Positions 53,263 to 61,941 of a stretch of DNA of 64,000 nucleotides are shown in pieces. The notes beneath the pieces were generated by a model that did no database searches, was not told the DNA's origin, and was given only the letters and a program-made list of their open reading frames with translations. Position 1 is the first letter of the stretch. Every line of letters starts with the position of its first letter. The position numbers and the translations under genes are program-made. Origin of the DNA: Sphingobacteriaceae bacterium (GTDB taxonomy: Bacteria; Bacteroidota; Bacteroidia; Sphingobacteriales; Sphingobacteriaceae); contig JAGIAD010000005.1 of the NCBI GenBank assembly GCA_017745075.1, positions 124,001-188,000 of the forward strand, in the 5' to 3' direction.

Positions 53263-53297
53263 AAGAATGGCTTGGTTTTTGACCGAGCCATTCTTGT
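53263..53297 (+). terminator. Terminator of dnaN
   Basis: AAGAATGGCTTGGT (53263-53276) pairs with ACCGAGCCATTCTT (53282-53295) with one wobble; loop of five bases, weak T-tail. Confidence 0.7.
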
Positions 53298-53316
53298 TTA
53301 CAAACAAAACAATCCC

Positions 53317-53994
53317 ATGAAAATCTATACTAATCTCTCTAAAATCTCATTTCTCTTTTTTGTGTTGGGTAACCTATGCTTATTATCCTGTAAAAAGAAT
53401 AATCCCGGCGAAGTTGTTAAAGGCGAAGCCAAGATAAAAGTAGTTAATGCATCGCTGGCCAATGTACAGCAAGATGTTTATCTTGATAATGAAAAACTAA
53501 CCACTTCTACGTTAGCTTTTGGAGAAACGAGTGGATACATAAAAATACCTTCTGGCAATAGAAGTGTTTCTTACATGGGAACGGATAATGCCACTACTGA
53601 CACTTCCTTAAATTTCACACCATCTATCACCTACACTACTTTTTTGGTTACCAATAAAAAAGGCGAACTGGAAATTGTTAATTACGAGGATAATCTGAGC
53701 AATACAGAATCGACCAAAGCTAAACTTAAACTGATTAACCTGACCCCTAATTTTACCACCGGAATAAATGTGATGGTAGAGGGCGGTACCCAGTTTGTTA
53801 ATGGACTAGCTTTTAAAGAAGCCTCTAACTATTTTACGGTAGATACAGGATTCAATTTAAAATATACCGTTGTAGGTTCTGGCAATGTTAAAACCATCAA
53901 AAGTACCGCTTTGGAGGGTGGAAAGATATATACCATTTGGTTTAGTGGTACTACTGCTGCAACATTATCTGCAAATATCATTACTGATAATTAA
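53317..53994 (+). CDS. DUF4397 lipoprotein, first of two
   Basis: 225 residues from the ATG at 53317; an upstream TTG at 53272 falls inside the dnaN terminator. Lipobox LLSC gives a modified cysteine near residue 25. The DUF4397 pattern follows: AKIKVVNASLANVQQDVYLD, then GYIKIPSGNRSVSYMG, strands up to LKLINLTPNFTTGINVMVEG and GGKIYTIWFSG. Two domains may be present. Surface lipoprotein, function unknown. The next gene is a paralogue. Confidence 0.88.
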   Translation: MKIYTNLSKISFLFFVLGNLCLLSCKKNNPGEVVKGEAKIKVVNASLANVQQDVYLDNEKLTTSTLAFGETSGYIKIPSGNRSVSYMGTDNATTDTSLNFTPSITYTTFLVTNKKGELEIVNYEDNLSNTESTKAKLKLINLTPNFTTGINVMVEGGTQFVNGLAFKEASNYFTVDTGFNLKYTVVGSGNVKTIKSTALEGGKIYTIWFSGTTAATLSANIITDN

Positions 53995-54053
53995 TTTCAA
54001 AGTTTAATATGCTTTCTGCTATCTTTACGTTTTATTAGCATAGGCGATTTAAT

Positions 54054-54755
54054 ATGAAAAATACAGTATTGTTCTCCAAAATATTCCTCCTTTTTGCATG
54101 CGCTTTTTTAATCAGTTCCTGTATCAAAAATAATAATTTCATTAAGGGAGATGCGAAAATCCGTTTTTTTCAAGCCGCCTCGACCGATACAACACAAAAT
54201 TTTTATTTAAATGGGATACAGATTGGAGCTTCAGTAGCTTACAATACAAATACAAGTTATGTTGTGATACCTGGCGATTCTACTTTTAAAATCGCAAGTA
54301 GAAATATAGGCACCGGCGTAGATGTAGCTTCGTTGACAGATCAGAAATTTAAAATTGGTCAAAACTATTCTGTTTTTTATTATAAAGAGAAAACTGGCGA
54401 TCCTGCAAAATTGAAAGTTTACACTGATGATGTAAAACCAGATCTTGATTCAGCTAAGTTAACTTTTTTGAACCTGGGTTATACACTCGGATCTAAAGTT
54501 GTGATTACTGATAGTACAAATACAGCCGCGCCAACTGAATCTTTAATTGGCTACGGTGAGATTAAAACTTTTAAGGTAAAAGTTAATCAAAAGATGAAGT
54601 ATGCATTTAAATTGTCTACTCCTACAGCAACAAACCCACCACCAGTGGTAACACGCTTAGATTCTTTGTCTATTAATAATGGAAGGGTTTACCTGATCCT
54701 ATTGGATGGCGATAAAAAAGGCGAGCTTAAAAACCGTATCGTTCCTTCCAACTAA
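54054..54755 (+). CDS. DUF4397 lipoprotein, second of two
   Basis: 233 residues. Lipobox ISSC near residue 23. Paralogue of the preceding protein: GDAKIRFFQAASTDTTQNFY corresponds to AKIKVVNASLANVQQDVY, and the end NNGRVYLILLDGDKKGEL to GGKIYTIWFSGTTA. Co-transcription is likely (59-base gap). A tandem pair of DUF4397 lipoproteins is a common find in this group; the job is unknown. Confidence 0.88.
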   Translation: MKNTVLFSKIFLLFACAFLISSCIKNNNFIKGDAKIRFFQAASTDTTQNFYLNGIQIGASVAYNTNTSYVVIPGDSTFKIASRNIGTGVDVASLTDQKFKIGQNYSVFYYKEKTGDPAKLKVYTDDVKPDLDSAKLTFLNLGYTLGSKVVITDSTNTAAPTESLIGYGEIKTFKVKVNQKMKYAFKLSTPTATNPPPVVTRLDSLSINNGRVYLILLDGDKKGELKNRIVPSN

Positions 54756-54797
54756 TTATTTATTGCAATTTAAAGCATTTAATCCCTTTACTATTCA

Positions 54798-54805
54798 TAC
54801 TTTTG
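54798..54805 (+). promoter_or_regulatory. Candidate -7 element of the dedA-like gene
   Basis: TACTTTTG fits TAnnTTTG, 16 bases upstream of the presumed TTG start. No TTG at a suitable -33 distance. Confidence 0.4.
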
Positions 54806-54821
54806 CCCAAAATCAGATAAA

Positions 54822-55508
54822 TTGGAATTACTACAGCAGCTTTTAGATTTTATTCTCCACATCGATGTTCATTTGGCAGAGATTGTTAACGAATACCGTA
54901 CCTGGACCTACCTTATTTTATTCCTGATCATTTTTGCCGAAACTGGTTTTGTGGTTACTCCGTTCCTTCCTGGCGATTCGTTGCTTTTTGCAATGGGTGC
55001 TTTAATTGCAGGCGAGCATGAAACGGGCTTAAATATCTGGATTATGCTCCTTATATTAATTGTGGCAGCAATTTTAGGAAATACAGTTAACTATAAACTC
55101 GGAAGCATTTTAGGTGCTGGTGTATTTAAAGAAAAGAATAAGATACTGAAGCTTAAATACTATCATCAATCTCACGAATTTTTTGAGAAACATGGTGGTA
55201 AGGCCATTATGTTAAGCCGGTTTTTGCCGATTTTCAGAACCATAGCTCCTTTTGTGGCTGGTATAGCTAAAATGCCTTTCGGCCGTTTTACCTATTATAA
55301 TATTATTGGTGGTGTAACCTGGATTTTTGCCTTATTAATTGGTGGTTACCTGTTAGGGCAGATTCCGGTAATTAAAAATAACTTCGAACTTGTAATTATC
55401 TTTATTGCAGTAGTTACTTTTGTTCCAGCCATTTGGGCAGCCATTAAAAGCCGCTTACAGCCTAAAAAGATTGAAGAAATTATTGAAGGAGAGGACACAA
55501 AGGCGTAA
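54822..55508 (+). CDS. DedA family membrane protein
   Basis: 228 residues with a TTG start; no ATG is close and the first residues (MELLQQLLDFILHIDVHL) fit the family. DedA pattern: VVTPFLPGDSLLFAMGAL, the FxxxHGGKAIMLSRFLPIFR motif (arginine in the reentrant helix region) and APFVAGIAKMPFGRF. Five or six membrane segments. DedA proteins act in membrane homeostasis, some as undecaprenyl phosphate flippases. Its exact substrate here is unknown. Confidence 0.9.
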   Translation: MELLQQLLDFILHIDVHLAEIVNEYRTWTYLILFLIIFAETGFVVTPFLPGDSLLFAMGALIAGEHETGLNIWIMLLILIVAAILGNTVNYKLGSILGAGVFKEKNKILKLKYYHQSHEFFEKHGGKAIMLSRFLPIFRTIAPFVAGIAKMPFGRFTYYNIIGGVTWIFALLIGGYLLGQIPVIKNNFELVIIFIAVVTFVPAIWAAIKSRLQPKKIEEIIEGEDTKA

Positions 55509-56465
55509 TTATAGTTCCCTGCCAAAAATGGGATTGTTTTGATATTTCATTTCTATCTCTTCATTTTCTTTTTTTTCATCAGGCAATAATGGTGTTCTGA
55601 TCAGGTTTTTAAGCACTGGCTGACCTGCATCAACCCAGGCAGAGTACCAAAACGAACCTATGGTTATAATAGCGGCGCGCATCTGTTTTTCGACCATATT
55701 GTTCATCTTATCATGATAGGCTTTCGAATATTCTTTAGAGTATTGTTTGAGCACGGTGTTGTTCCGTTCAGAAAAACTGTATTTTTTACGGGGAGGAAAT
55801 GATGCGCTCAGCTGAGCTTCGAAAGTCAATACGGTATCAACCAAACTATGGGTGTGCTTAAGTGTTTTCCAGATCTCTTTTAAAGGTTCTTCTATATAAT
55901 TCGCTCTGCCAACAACAAAATTGTAGTGAATTGAAAACAATTCGGGTAAACGGCTTTCCCAAAAAGCATGGATACCAACCTGATTAGTGAGTTGTCCGTT
56001 ATGGTTGGCGGTAGTATGCAAGGGAACATGTGCATCGCCAATATAATGTCCCAGGTCTGCAGAATATTTTAGGATTTTTAATGAATCACGCATTTTAAAG
56101 GCTTTAACTAAGCCATAATAGCTGCGCTGCACCTGCCAAGGGATAATACCATCGGTATTTAGTTTTTTTAGTCCGTATTTAGCCAGTGCATCGTCCCATT
56201 TTTCGGGAATACTGTCAATATTTTTCTCATAATTCTCCACATCGAGATAATGCCGCGCCGCTTCCAGCGTATCAGCATACCTACGTTTGTCAGCATCAAC
56301 GGCATGTTCGGTAATGTACTTGATATTCTTTTTATAGAAACCAATCATGTTGGGAGGCAAAGTGAAAACAGCAAGGTTGTTAATCCTTTGATGTGCAAAG
56401 AACCCCCAGGAAGTACAAAGAAAAATAGGGATGATTAACGCGGTTAAAATCGTTAATCTTTTCAT
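55509..56465 (-). CDS. Zinc-dependent phospholipase C / S1-P1 nuclease-like protein
   Basis: 318 residues. Signal peptide (about 1-18). The N-terminal metal-binding start is W-G-F-F-A-H in TSWGFFAHQRINNLAVF, then a second metal cluster DLGHYIGDAHVPLHTTANHN and HAFWES, where several His and Asp residues lie as in the zinc-dependent PLC/S1-P1 fold. Substrates could be phospholipids or nucleic acid; the length and GWG-type start do not settle this. Secreted. Confidence 0.8.
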   Translation of the reverse strand: MKRLTILTALIIPIFLCTSWGFFAHQRINNLAVFTLPPNMIGFYKKNIKYITEHAVDADKRRYADTLEAARHYLDVENYEKNIDSIPEKWDDALAKYGLKKLNTDGIIPWQVQRSYYGLVKAFKMRDSLKILKYSADLGHYIGDAHVPLHTTANHNGQLTNQVGIHAFWESRLPELFSIHYNFVVGRANYIEEPLKEIWKTLKHTHSLVDTVLTFEAQLSASFPPRKKYSFSERNNTVLKQYSKEYSKAYHDKMNNMVEKQMRAAIITIGSFWYSAWVDAGQPVLKNLIRTPLLPDEKKENEEIEMKYQNNPIFGREL

Positions 56466-56518
56466 ATCACCAAGATATGAAAAATTTCTTTATAATTCCT
56501 GGAGAGGAGGTTTTAAAA

Positions 56519-56944
56519 TTAAGCGTTTTCGAGTGTAGCTATATCAATCTTTACCATCTGCATCACTTTCTCCATCACTCTTTGGGCCCTTTCCGGTTCT
56601 GCCATCAGTTCTCCCAGGTTAGAAGGTACTATTTGCCATGAAAGACCAAATTTATCCTTTAGCCAACCACAAACGCTTTCTTGTCCGCCATCTTTGGTCA
56701 GTGCATCCCAGTAATAATCAATCTCATTCTGGTTATCGCAATTTACCATAAGGGAAATGGCTTCATCAAATTTAAATTTCGGACCGCCATTTAAGCCTAA
56801 AAATTTGCTTCCGTTTAATTCGAAGGTAACCACCATAGGGGTAACTTGCGTTATTTTTGAATCTTTAAAAACGGAACAGTAGAAATTTGCTGCCGCCTCG
56901 GCTTGTCCATCAAACCAAAGGCATGTTACAAGTGGTTTTGCCAT
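56519..56944 (-). CDS. VOC family protein (PhnB-like)
   Basis: 141 residues, one VOC repeat pair of the PhnB/3-demethylubiquinone-9 methyltransferase-like annotation. It starts with PLVTCLWFDGQAEAAANFYC and has the LGLNGGPKFKFDEAISLMVN and CGWLKDKFGLSWQIVPS segments. Metal-binding residues are degenerate. Cytoplasmic; function unknown. Confidence 0.88.
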   Translation of the reverse strand: MAKPLVTCLWFDGQAEAAANFYCSVFKDSKITQVTPMVVTFELNGSKFLGLNGGPKFKFDEAISLMVNCDNQNEIDYYWDALTKDGGQESVCGWLKDKFGLSWQIVPSNLGELMAEPERAQRVMEKVMQMVKIDIATLENA

Positions 56945-57061
56945 TTTATATCTGGGTTTTGTTATGGCACAAGTTAGACAAGATTTTTGGCCTGTGTAAG
57001 GTTTAAAAGTGACGATTTAAGGGGGCAATTTGGACAAAAATTTGTTCTTATGCAGCCAAAA

Positions 57062-57514
57062 CTAGGCGCCGAACTGACCTAAATGATGATCCAGGTGTTT
57101 ATAGAACATATTGTTCCACTCGGCTTTTGCCAATGGGCCAAATGAATGCGATTCTTTACCATCGAAATAATCTTCGCCAAGTTGCTGGGTTCGATTGATG
57201 TAATTAATTAAACGCGTTTTCTCATTTTCGAAGTCCTTTTCGCCTTTGATAATAAATTGCGGTGCGGTCTGGTTATTTTTAGGATAAGGCTTCTCACTTA
57301 CGACTTTGCTTTTTACCAGTTTTTTCAAAATAAACTTCATAATTGGTCCTGGTTTGGGATGAATGTTATCGTAAACCATTTCGTAGGTTACATTGCAATG
57401 TGCCAGCATCTGTGAAACATTCATTTTGCCCCAAAGTTGAGTGGTAGCAGGAGTAAGTCTGTTAATTCTTTCAATAATTTCGCTGGTTACAGCAGGTTGA
57501 AAAATATTCTTCAT
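57062..57514 (-). CDS. DUF1569 family protein
   Basis: 150 residues. Pattern MNVSQMLAHCNVTYEM and LGEDYFDGKESHSFGPLAKA, then WNNMFYKHLDHHLGQFG, which holds histidines likely to bind a metal, as in the DinB/DUF1569 helical bundle. No signal peptide. Function unknown; possibly thiol-related as with DinB relatives, but not shown. Confidence 0.8.
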   Translation of the reverse strand: MKNIFQPAVTSEIIERINRLTPATTQLWGKMNVSQMLAHCNVTYEMVYDNIHPKPGPIMKFILKKLVKSKVVSEKPYPKNNQTAPQFIIKGEKDFENEKTRLINYINRTQQLGEDYFDGKESHSFGPLAKAEWNNMFYKHLDHHLGQFGA

Positions 57515-57760
57515 GGTTTGTTTATCTGGTTGTGTATTTACTTGACTAAATATAGGAATGTATTTTTATAGGGATTCGGAAATTTAGAAAATGAACAGAG
57601 GAAACGTTCTTAGAATCCCTTCTTGCCATAGTAAAACAGGAGGGGGCAGGAGAAATGCTCAGGCGAACTCAATTCCTGTAATCAGGCTTTATAGTTTAAT
57701 CATTTACACCATATATGCTTCAAGGTGAATTACCAGTTTAGTGTTGGAATTTATGGCTAA

Positions 57761-57808
57761 AAAAAACGCGGCAACCTAGGACTTTGTAATCTGCCTTTTG
57801 ATTGCCGC
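57761..57808 (-). terminator. Terminator within the gap after the LLM gene
   Basis: GCGGCAA (57768-57774) pairs with TTGCCGC (57802-57808), with a long loop; on the minus strand it is followed by GTTTTTTT. It lies 90 bases past the LLM gene stop. The rest of 57515-57898 has no recognisable gene. Confidence 0.65.
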
Positions 57809-57898
57809 ATTATTTCTATTTGATCTTTATCATGCAGCACTGGTTATGGTGCTTTTGCCCGATCAGAATGCTTGTTCGTTATTCGTAAGTTGTTATAC

Positions 57899-58930
57899 CT
57901 ATTTCTTTAACGCCTCACGAACTTTCGGTGCAATTTTAGTCCCAAAAATCTCTATTGATTTCATCATTGCAGCGTGAGATGGTCCGCCAACATCCATGTG
58001 TGCTGAAAAACGTGTTAAGCCAAAAGTTTCTTCCATGGCCAATATCTTCTCTACCGATTCATTTACACCGCCAATAATTAATGCACCATTATTGCTTCTG
58101 CCAGCGTCGAACTGATTGCGTTGGTAAGGCGGCCAACCTCGAGATTTACCAACCCTGTTCATCTGGGCAGAATAAAGTGGATAATAATAATCTGCAATTT
58201 CGTTACTGTTTTCGCCGAATAAAGAATGCATGTGAACGCCAACTTCGAACTTGTTCATATCGTGCCCGTAAGCTTGGTAAACTTTTTTATAATAATCAAA
58301 AAGCGGTTTAAACTGTATAGGCTGACCTCCGATAATGGCAAACATTACAGGTAGTCCCAATCTTCCGGCACGTTCTACTGATTCAGGCGTCCCACCAACG
58401 GCAACCCATATTTTTAAGTTGTCATTTACAGCCCTTGGTAATATTTCCTGGTTGTTCAGTTCGGGCCTGAATTTGCCTTTCCAGCTGATTTTAGCTGATG
58501 CATTGATTTTAAGGAGCAGGTCTAATTTTTCTTCGTAAAGCTCATCGTAATCCTGCAGGTTGTATCCAAATAAAGGGAACGATTCGATAAAACTTCCCCG
58601 GCCAGCCATTAATTCTGCCCTTCCGTTCGAAATTAAATCTATCGTGGCAAAGTTTTGATACAGTTTAACCGGATCAGACGAACTTAAAACTGAAACCGCA
58701 CTGCTTAATTTAATGTTTTTGGTTACTGTGGCCGCAGCGGCCAGTATAATTTCAGGACTGGATACGGCATAATCCGGACGGTGGTGTTCGCCGATTCCAT
58801 AAAAATCCAAACCAACCTCGTCCATAAGTTTTATTTCTTCTATAATTTCCTGAAGTCTTTGTTTGGCAGGCTGGATTTCTCCATTTGCATTGATCTGCAG
58901 ATCGCCAAACATTCCGATACCTAATTCCAT
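57899..58930 (-). CDS. LLM class flavin-dependent oxidoreductase
   Basis: 343 residues from the ATG at 58930, chosen because the protein then starts MELGIGMFGDLQINANGEIQ with the first barrel strand; the longer frame adds 27 unrelated residues. Bacterial luciferase-like TIM barrel: DEVGLDFYGIGEHHRPDYAV, then KLSSAVSVLSSSDPVKLYQN and FATIDLISNGRAELMAGRGS, and LPVMFAIIGGQPIQFKPLF. It uses FMNH2 (or F420) and oxygen on an unknown substrate. Terminator 90 bases downstream. Confidence 0.93.
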   Translation of the reverse strand: MELGIGMFGDLQINANGEIQPAKQRLQEIIEEIKLMDEVGLDFYGIGEHHRPDYAVSSPEIILAAAATVTKNIKLSSAVSVLSSSDPVKLYQNFATIDLISNGRAELMAGRGSFIESFPLFGYNLQDYDELYEEKLDLLLKINASAKISWKGKFRPELNNQEILPRAVNDNLKIWVAVGGTPESVERAGRLGLPVMFAIIGGQPIQFKPLFDYYKKVYQAYGHDMNKFEVGVHMHSLFGENSNEIADYYYPLYSAQMNRVGKSRGWPPYQRNQFDAGRSNNGALIIGGVNESVEKILAMEETFGLTRFSAHMDVGGPSHAAMMKSIEIFGTKIAPKVREALKK

Positions 58931-59019
58931 ATTGCTAAATAATTTTAACAAAGTTAATGGATAAAGGGAAAGCAGATTTTGATGTATGGTAAGAAAGAGG
59001 ATATTAAACATTAGTCATA

Positions 59020-59765
59020 CCTTACAACCTAAGTTTTTTATTATGACCTAGGTAAATTACTTATTTGAACCATATAAGTAACATAAGATCATATCAGCTT
59101 ATATCTGGAAAGATTCTGAAACAAGTTCAGAATGACGTATCTATGAAACAAGTTCAGAATGACGAAATACATTAAACTGCCAACTGAAAACTGTTTACGA
59201 GCTCTGCAGCCTGAGTTTTTTATGCTGGCCTAGATTAAATTAAACATATTTGAACCATATAAGGAACATAAGATCATATCAGCTTATATCTGGAAAGATC
59301 CTGAAACAAGTTCAGAATGACGCATTTATGGAAACAAGTTCAGGATGACGAATACATTAAACTGCAACTGAAAATTGTTTACGGGCCCTGCAACCTGAGT
59401 TTTTTATGCTGGCCCGGGTCAGCTAAACCTGATTATAGCGAACACGGAGTGCAACGAAGTAAAGCGGTAAGCAGGACTTTCGGCACCGATGCGCCTTGTC
59501 TTTGCTTTTCAAAAAAGACTGAATATTAGATTCTAATGGCAGGAAAGATCCTGAAACAAGTTCAGGATGACGTATCTATGGAAACAAGTCAGAATGACGA
59601 AATACATTAAATCGCCAATTGTTTACGAGCCCTGCAACCTGAGTTTTTTATGCTGGCCTAGATTAAATTAAACATATTTGAACCATATAAGGAACATAAG
59701 ATCATATAAGTTTATATCTGAAAGACCCTGAAACAAGTTCAGGATGACGAGCTATATTAAACTGC
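59020..59765. repeat. Degenerate tandem repeat array of about 185-bp units with CTGAA/TTCAG hairpins
   Basis: GAACCATATAAG-type segments start at 59067, 59252 and 59680, and GGAAAGAT at 59107, 59292 and 59542. Within each unit a hairpin CTGAAACAAGTTCAG followed by RATGACG occurs, often twice. The third unit carries an unrelated insert (about 59415-59540) with GAACACGGAGTGCAACGAAG. The gap 58931-59774 has no gene. Confidence 0.8.
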
Positions 59766-59774
59766 TAACTGAAA

Positions 59775-61631
59775 CTACTCTATCTTCTTACCTTTCATCG
59801 CCGTAGAAATCGCAGCATCCATTACACGCTCGGCAAAGGGGCGGGTAAATTCGTTCAGTTCGTCTGCTTTCTTTAAAATGGTATCTTTTTCCTGATTAGC
59901 CAAAGCATTTTTAAGCGCTTCTATATGTGCCACAGTTTCTGCAATTTCAGTTTCGGTTAAATGTTCTGCATGTTTTTTGATAAAACCTTCAGCAGTGTAA
60001 ACCAATTGTTCGCCTTCACTTCTGGCTTCAATGAGCATCCGTTGTTCTACATCGCTCTTGGCATGTGTAATGCTGTCCATTAACATTTTTTCTACGGTTT
60101 CATCACTTAAACCATAGCTTGGAGTAATTTCAATCTCCTGTTTTATGCCTGAACGCAATTCTATAGCCTGAACCGTTAAGATACCATCGGCATTGAGTAA
60201 AAAATTGATATCAACCTTGGGCAGTCCGGCAGGCATTGCAGGGATTCCTTTTAAATCGAATTCGGCAAGTTTCCTATTCTCTTTAACCAGGTCGCGCTCG
60301 CCCTGATAAACAGCGATTTTCATATTCACCTGTCCATCAATCGAGGTGGTGTATTGCCGGCCAGCTTTAGTAGGTACTTTACTGTTACGCGCAATAATAA
60401 CATCCATTAAGCCACCCATGGTTTCGATTCCCAAAGAAAGCGGGGTTACATCCAGCAATAGGATATCAGAACGGTTGCCGGCCAAAACATCAGCCTGGAT
60501 AGCCGCTCCAAGTGCTACCACCTCATCAGGATTGATGTTGTCCTGCGGTTTTTTTCCAAAGAAATTTTCTACAGCCTGTTTTACAAATGGGGTGCGGGTA
60601 GAACCACCAACAAGGATTACTTCATCAATATCAGCAGCTGTTAAACCGGCATCTTTTAAGGCATTTTTACAGGCCGTAATGGTTTCCTGTACTTTTGCAT
60701 CGATCAATCCTTCAAATGTCTGTTTATCAATTGTACACCAGATTTCGCCAACCTGTTCATTATATAGGTTTTGGGTAGATAATGCTTTTTTAGCTGCTTC
60801 GGCCTGTAGGCGTAAAGTTTGCATCAGGATGTTATCCTGTGCAACCACATTTACATCAAGGTTGTTTTTCTCCAGCCAATAATTTAAAATGGAGCGGTCG
60901 AAATCATCGCCGCCTAAATAAGTATTGCCATTGGTTGCTAAAACTTCGAAAATGCCATTTTGAATCTGCAGGATGGAAACATCAAAGGTACCTCCACCTA
61001 AATCGTAAACCGCAATGGTTTTCTGTTGCGTAGGGTCTAAACCAATCCCATAAGCCAAACTTGCGGCCGTAGGTTCGTTTACAATACGCATTACATCCAG
61101 TCCGGCCAGTTTTCCGGCATCTCTGGTGGCCTGGCGCTGACTATCGTTAAAATAAGCTGGCACAGTAATTACCGCCCGGTTAACTGGGGTTTTTAAAGCA
61201 TGTTCGGCCCTTGCCTTAAGTTCTTTTAATATTTCTGCAGATAATTCTATTGGCGTATAAAAACGGTTTCCGGCCTGTATTTTTACCAAAGCATCACTGT
61301 CGTCATCTATAATCTTGTAAGAGAATATGTCTTTGTGTTCTGCTACGTCTTTGTAAGAGCGGCCAAGTAACCTTTTTACCGAGAAAATGGTATTGGCAGG
61401 ATCTGTGGTTAAAAATTCCTTCGCCTCGTTACCTACCATGGCCTCATTTTGGCTGTTAAAATATACCACAGATGGCACTAAAATTCCTTTGCCGGCATCG
61501 TTAATTACCTGCGGATTTTTATCTGGATTGATAAATGCCACCAAGCTGTTAGTTGTGCCTAAATCTATTCCAACTATAATTTCTTCCTTCTGAAATGAAC
61601 CTGTAGCAAGGTTGATTGATATTTTTGCCAT
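59775..61631 (-). CDS. hscA: Hsp70-family chaperone, HscA type
   Basis: 618 residues. ATPase domain with GIDLGTTNS (about 20-29), [12 protein letters not shown] and [17 protein letters not shown]; substrate domain begins near [14 protein letters not shown]. The C-terminal part [19 protein letters not shown] and the length fit HscA, the chaperone for iron-sulfur cluster transfer from IscU, better than DnaK (about 640, with a different lid). HscB and the isc genes are not nearby. The start has 18 residues before the ATPase, typical of HscA. It stands alone. Confidence 0.88.
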   Translation of the reverse strand: MAKISINLATGSFQKEEIIVGIDLGTTNSLVAFINPDKNPQVINDAGKGILVPSVVYFNSQNEAMVGNEAKEFLTTDPANTIFSVKRLLGRSYKDVAEHKDIFSYKIIDDDSDALVKIQAGNRFYTPIELSAEILKELKARAEHALKTPVNRAVITVPAYFNDSQRQATRDAGKLAGLDVMRIVNEPTAASLAYGIGLDPTQQKTIAVYDLGGGTFDVSILQIQNGIFEVLATNGNTYLGGDDFDRSILNYWLEKNNLDVNVVAQDNILMQTLRLQAEAAKKALSTQNLYNEQVGEIWCTIDKQTFEGLIDAKVQETITACKNALKDAGLTAADIDEVILVGGSTRTPFVKQAVENFFGKKPQDNINPDEVVALGAAIQADVLAGNRSDILLLDVTPLSLGIETMGGLMDVIIARNSKVPTKAGRQYTTSIDGQVNMKIAVYQGERDLVKENRKLAEFDLKGIPAMPAGLPKVDINFLLNADGILTVQAIELRSGIKQEIEITPSYGLSDETVEKMLMDSITHAKSDVEQRMLIEARSEGEQLVYTAEGFIKKHAEHLTETEIAETVAHIEALKNALANQEKDTILKKADELNEFTRPFAERVMDAAISTAMKGKKIE

Positions 61632-61636
61632 AGGGG

Positions 61637-61644
61637 CAAAAATA
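61637..61644 (-). promoter_or_regulatory. Candidate -7 element of hscA
   Basis: Minus-strand TATTTTTG fits TAnnTTTG; only 5 bases separate it from the hscA ATG, which would give a near-leaderless mRNA. No -33 TTG seen. The gap 61632-61941 is AT-rich and otherwise empty. Confidence 0.35.
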
Positions 61645-61941
61645 TGCTTTTTAAATATAGGTTATGTCATTCATTTGTTAGCAAGAAAATATAAGCCTAA
61701 ACAATTGACGACTGAAAATGATGCGTAGTTTGTTTTTTATAGTGGAATAAAATATGGAAATTTCTTTTTTTTAATGCTTAAAACTTGCTATTGATTGTTG
61801 AATTTTTGCTGGTAATATGTTTTTGTTGTTGTTTTTTAGTTTTTTTTGATTGATTTTTTAATATGTCTTTCCTTTTTGATCGTTTTTGTGTGATAAATAT
61901 TCATGTATTATCTATATTGCTGCACATTTATCAAAAAAAAC

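Noticed and set aside
57590..57700. Possible structured RNA in the gap after the DUF1569 gene
   Set aside because: CAGGA and TCCTG arms and a GC-rich segment are present, but pairing is weak and no known RNA class was recognised.
59317..59529. 70-codon open frame in the 59 kb array
   Set aside because: It runs through repeats and inserted sequence and has no protein-like features.
59020..59765. Possible CRISPR array
   Set aside because: Repeat units are about 185 bases with hairpins and degenerate spacing; no short regular repeats with unique spacers and no cas genes.
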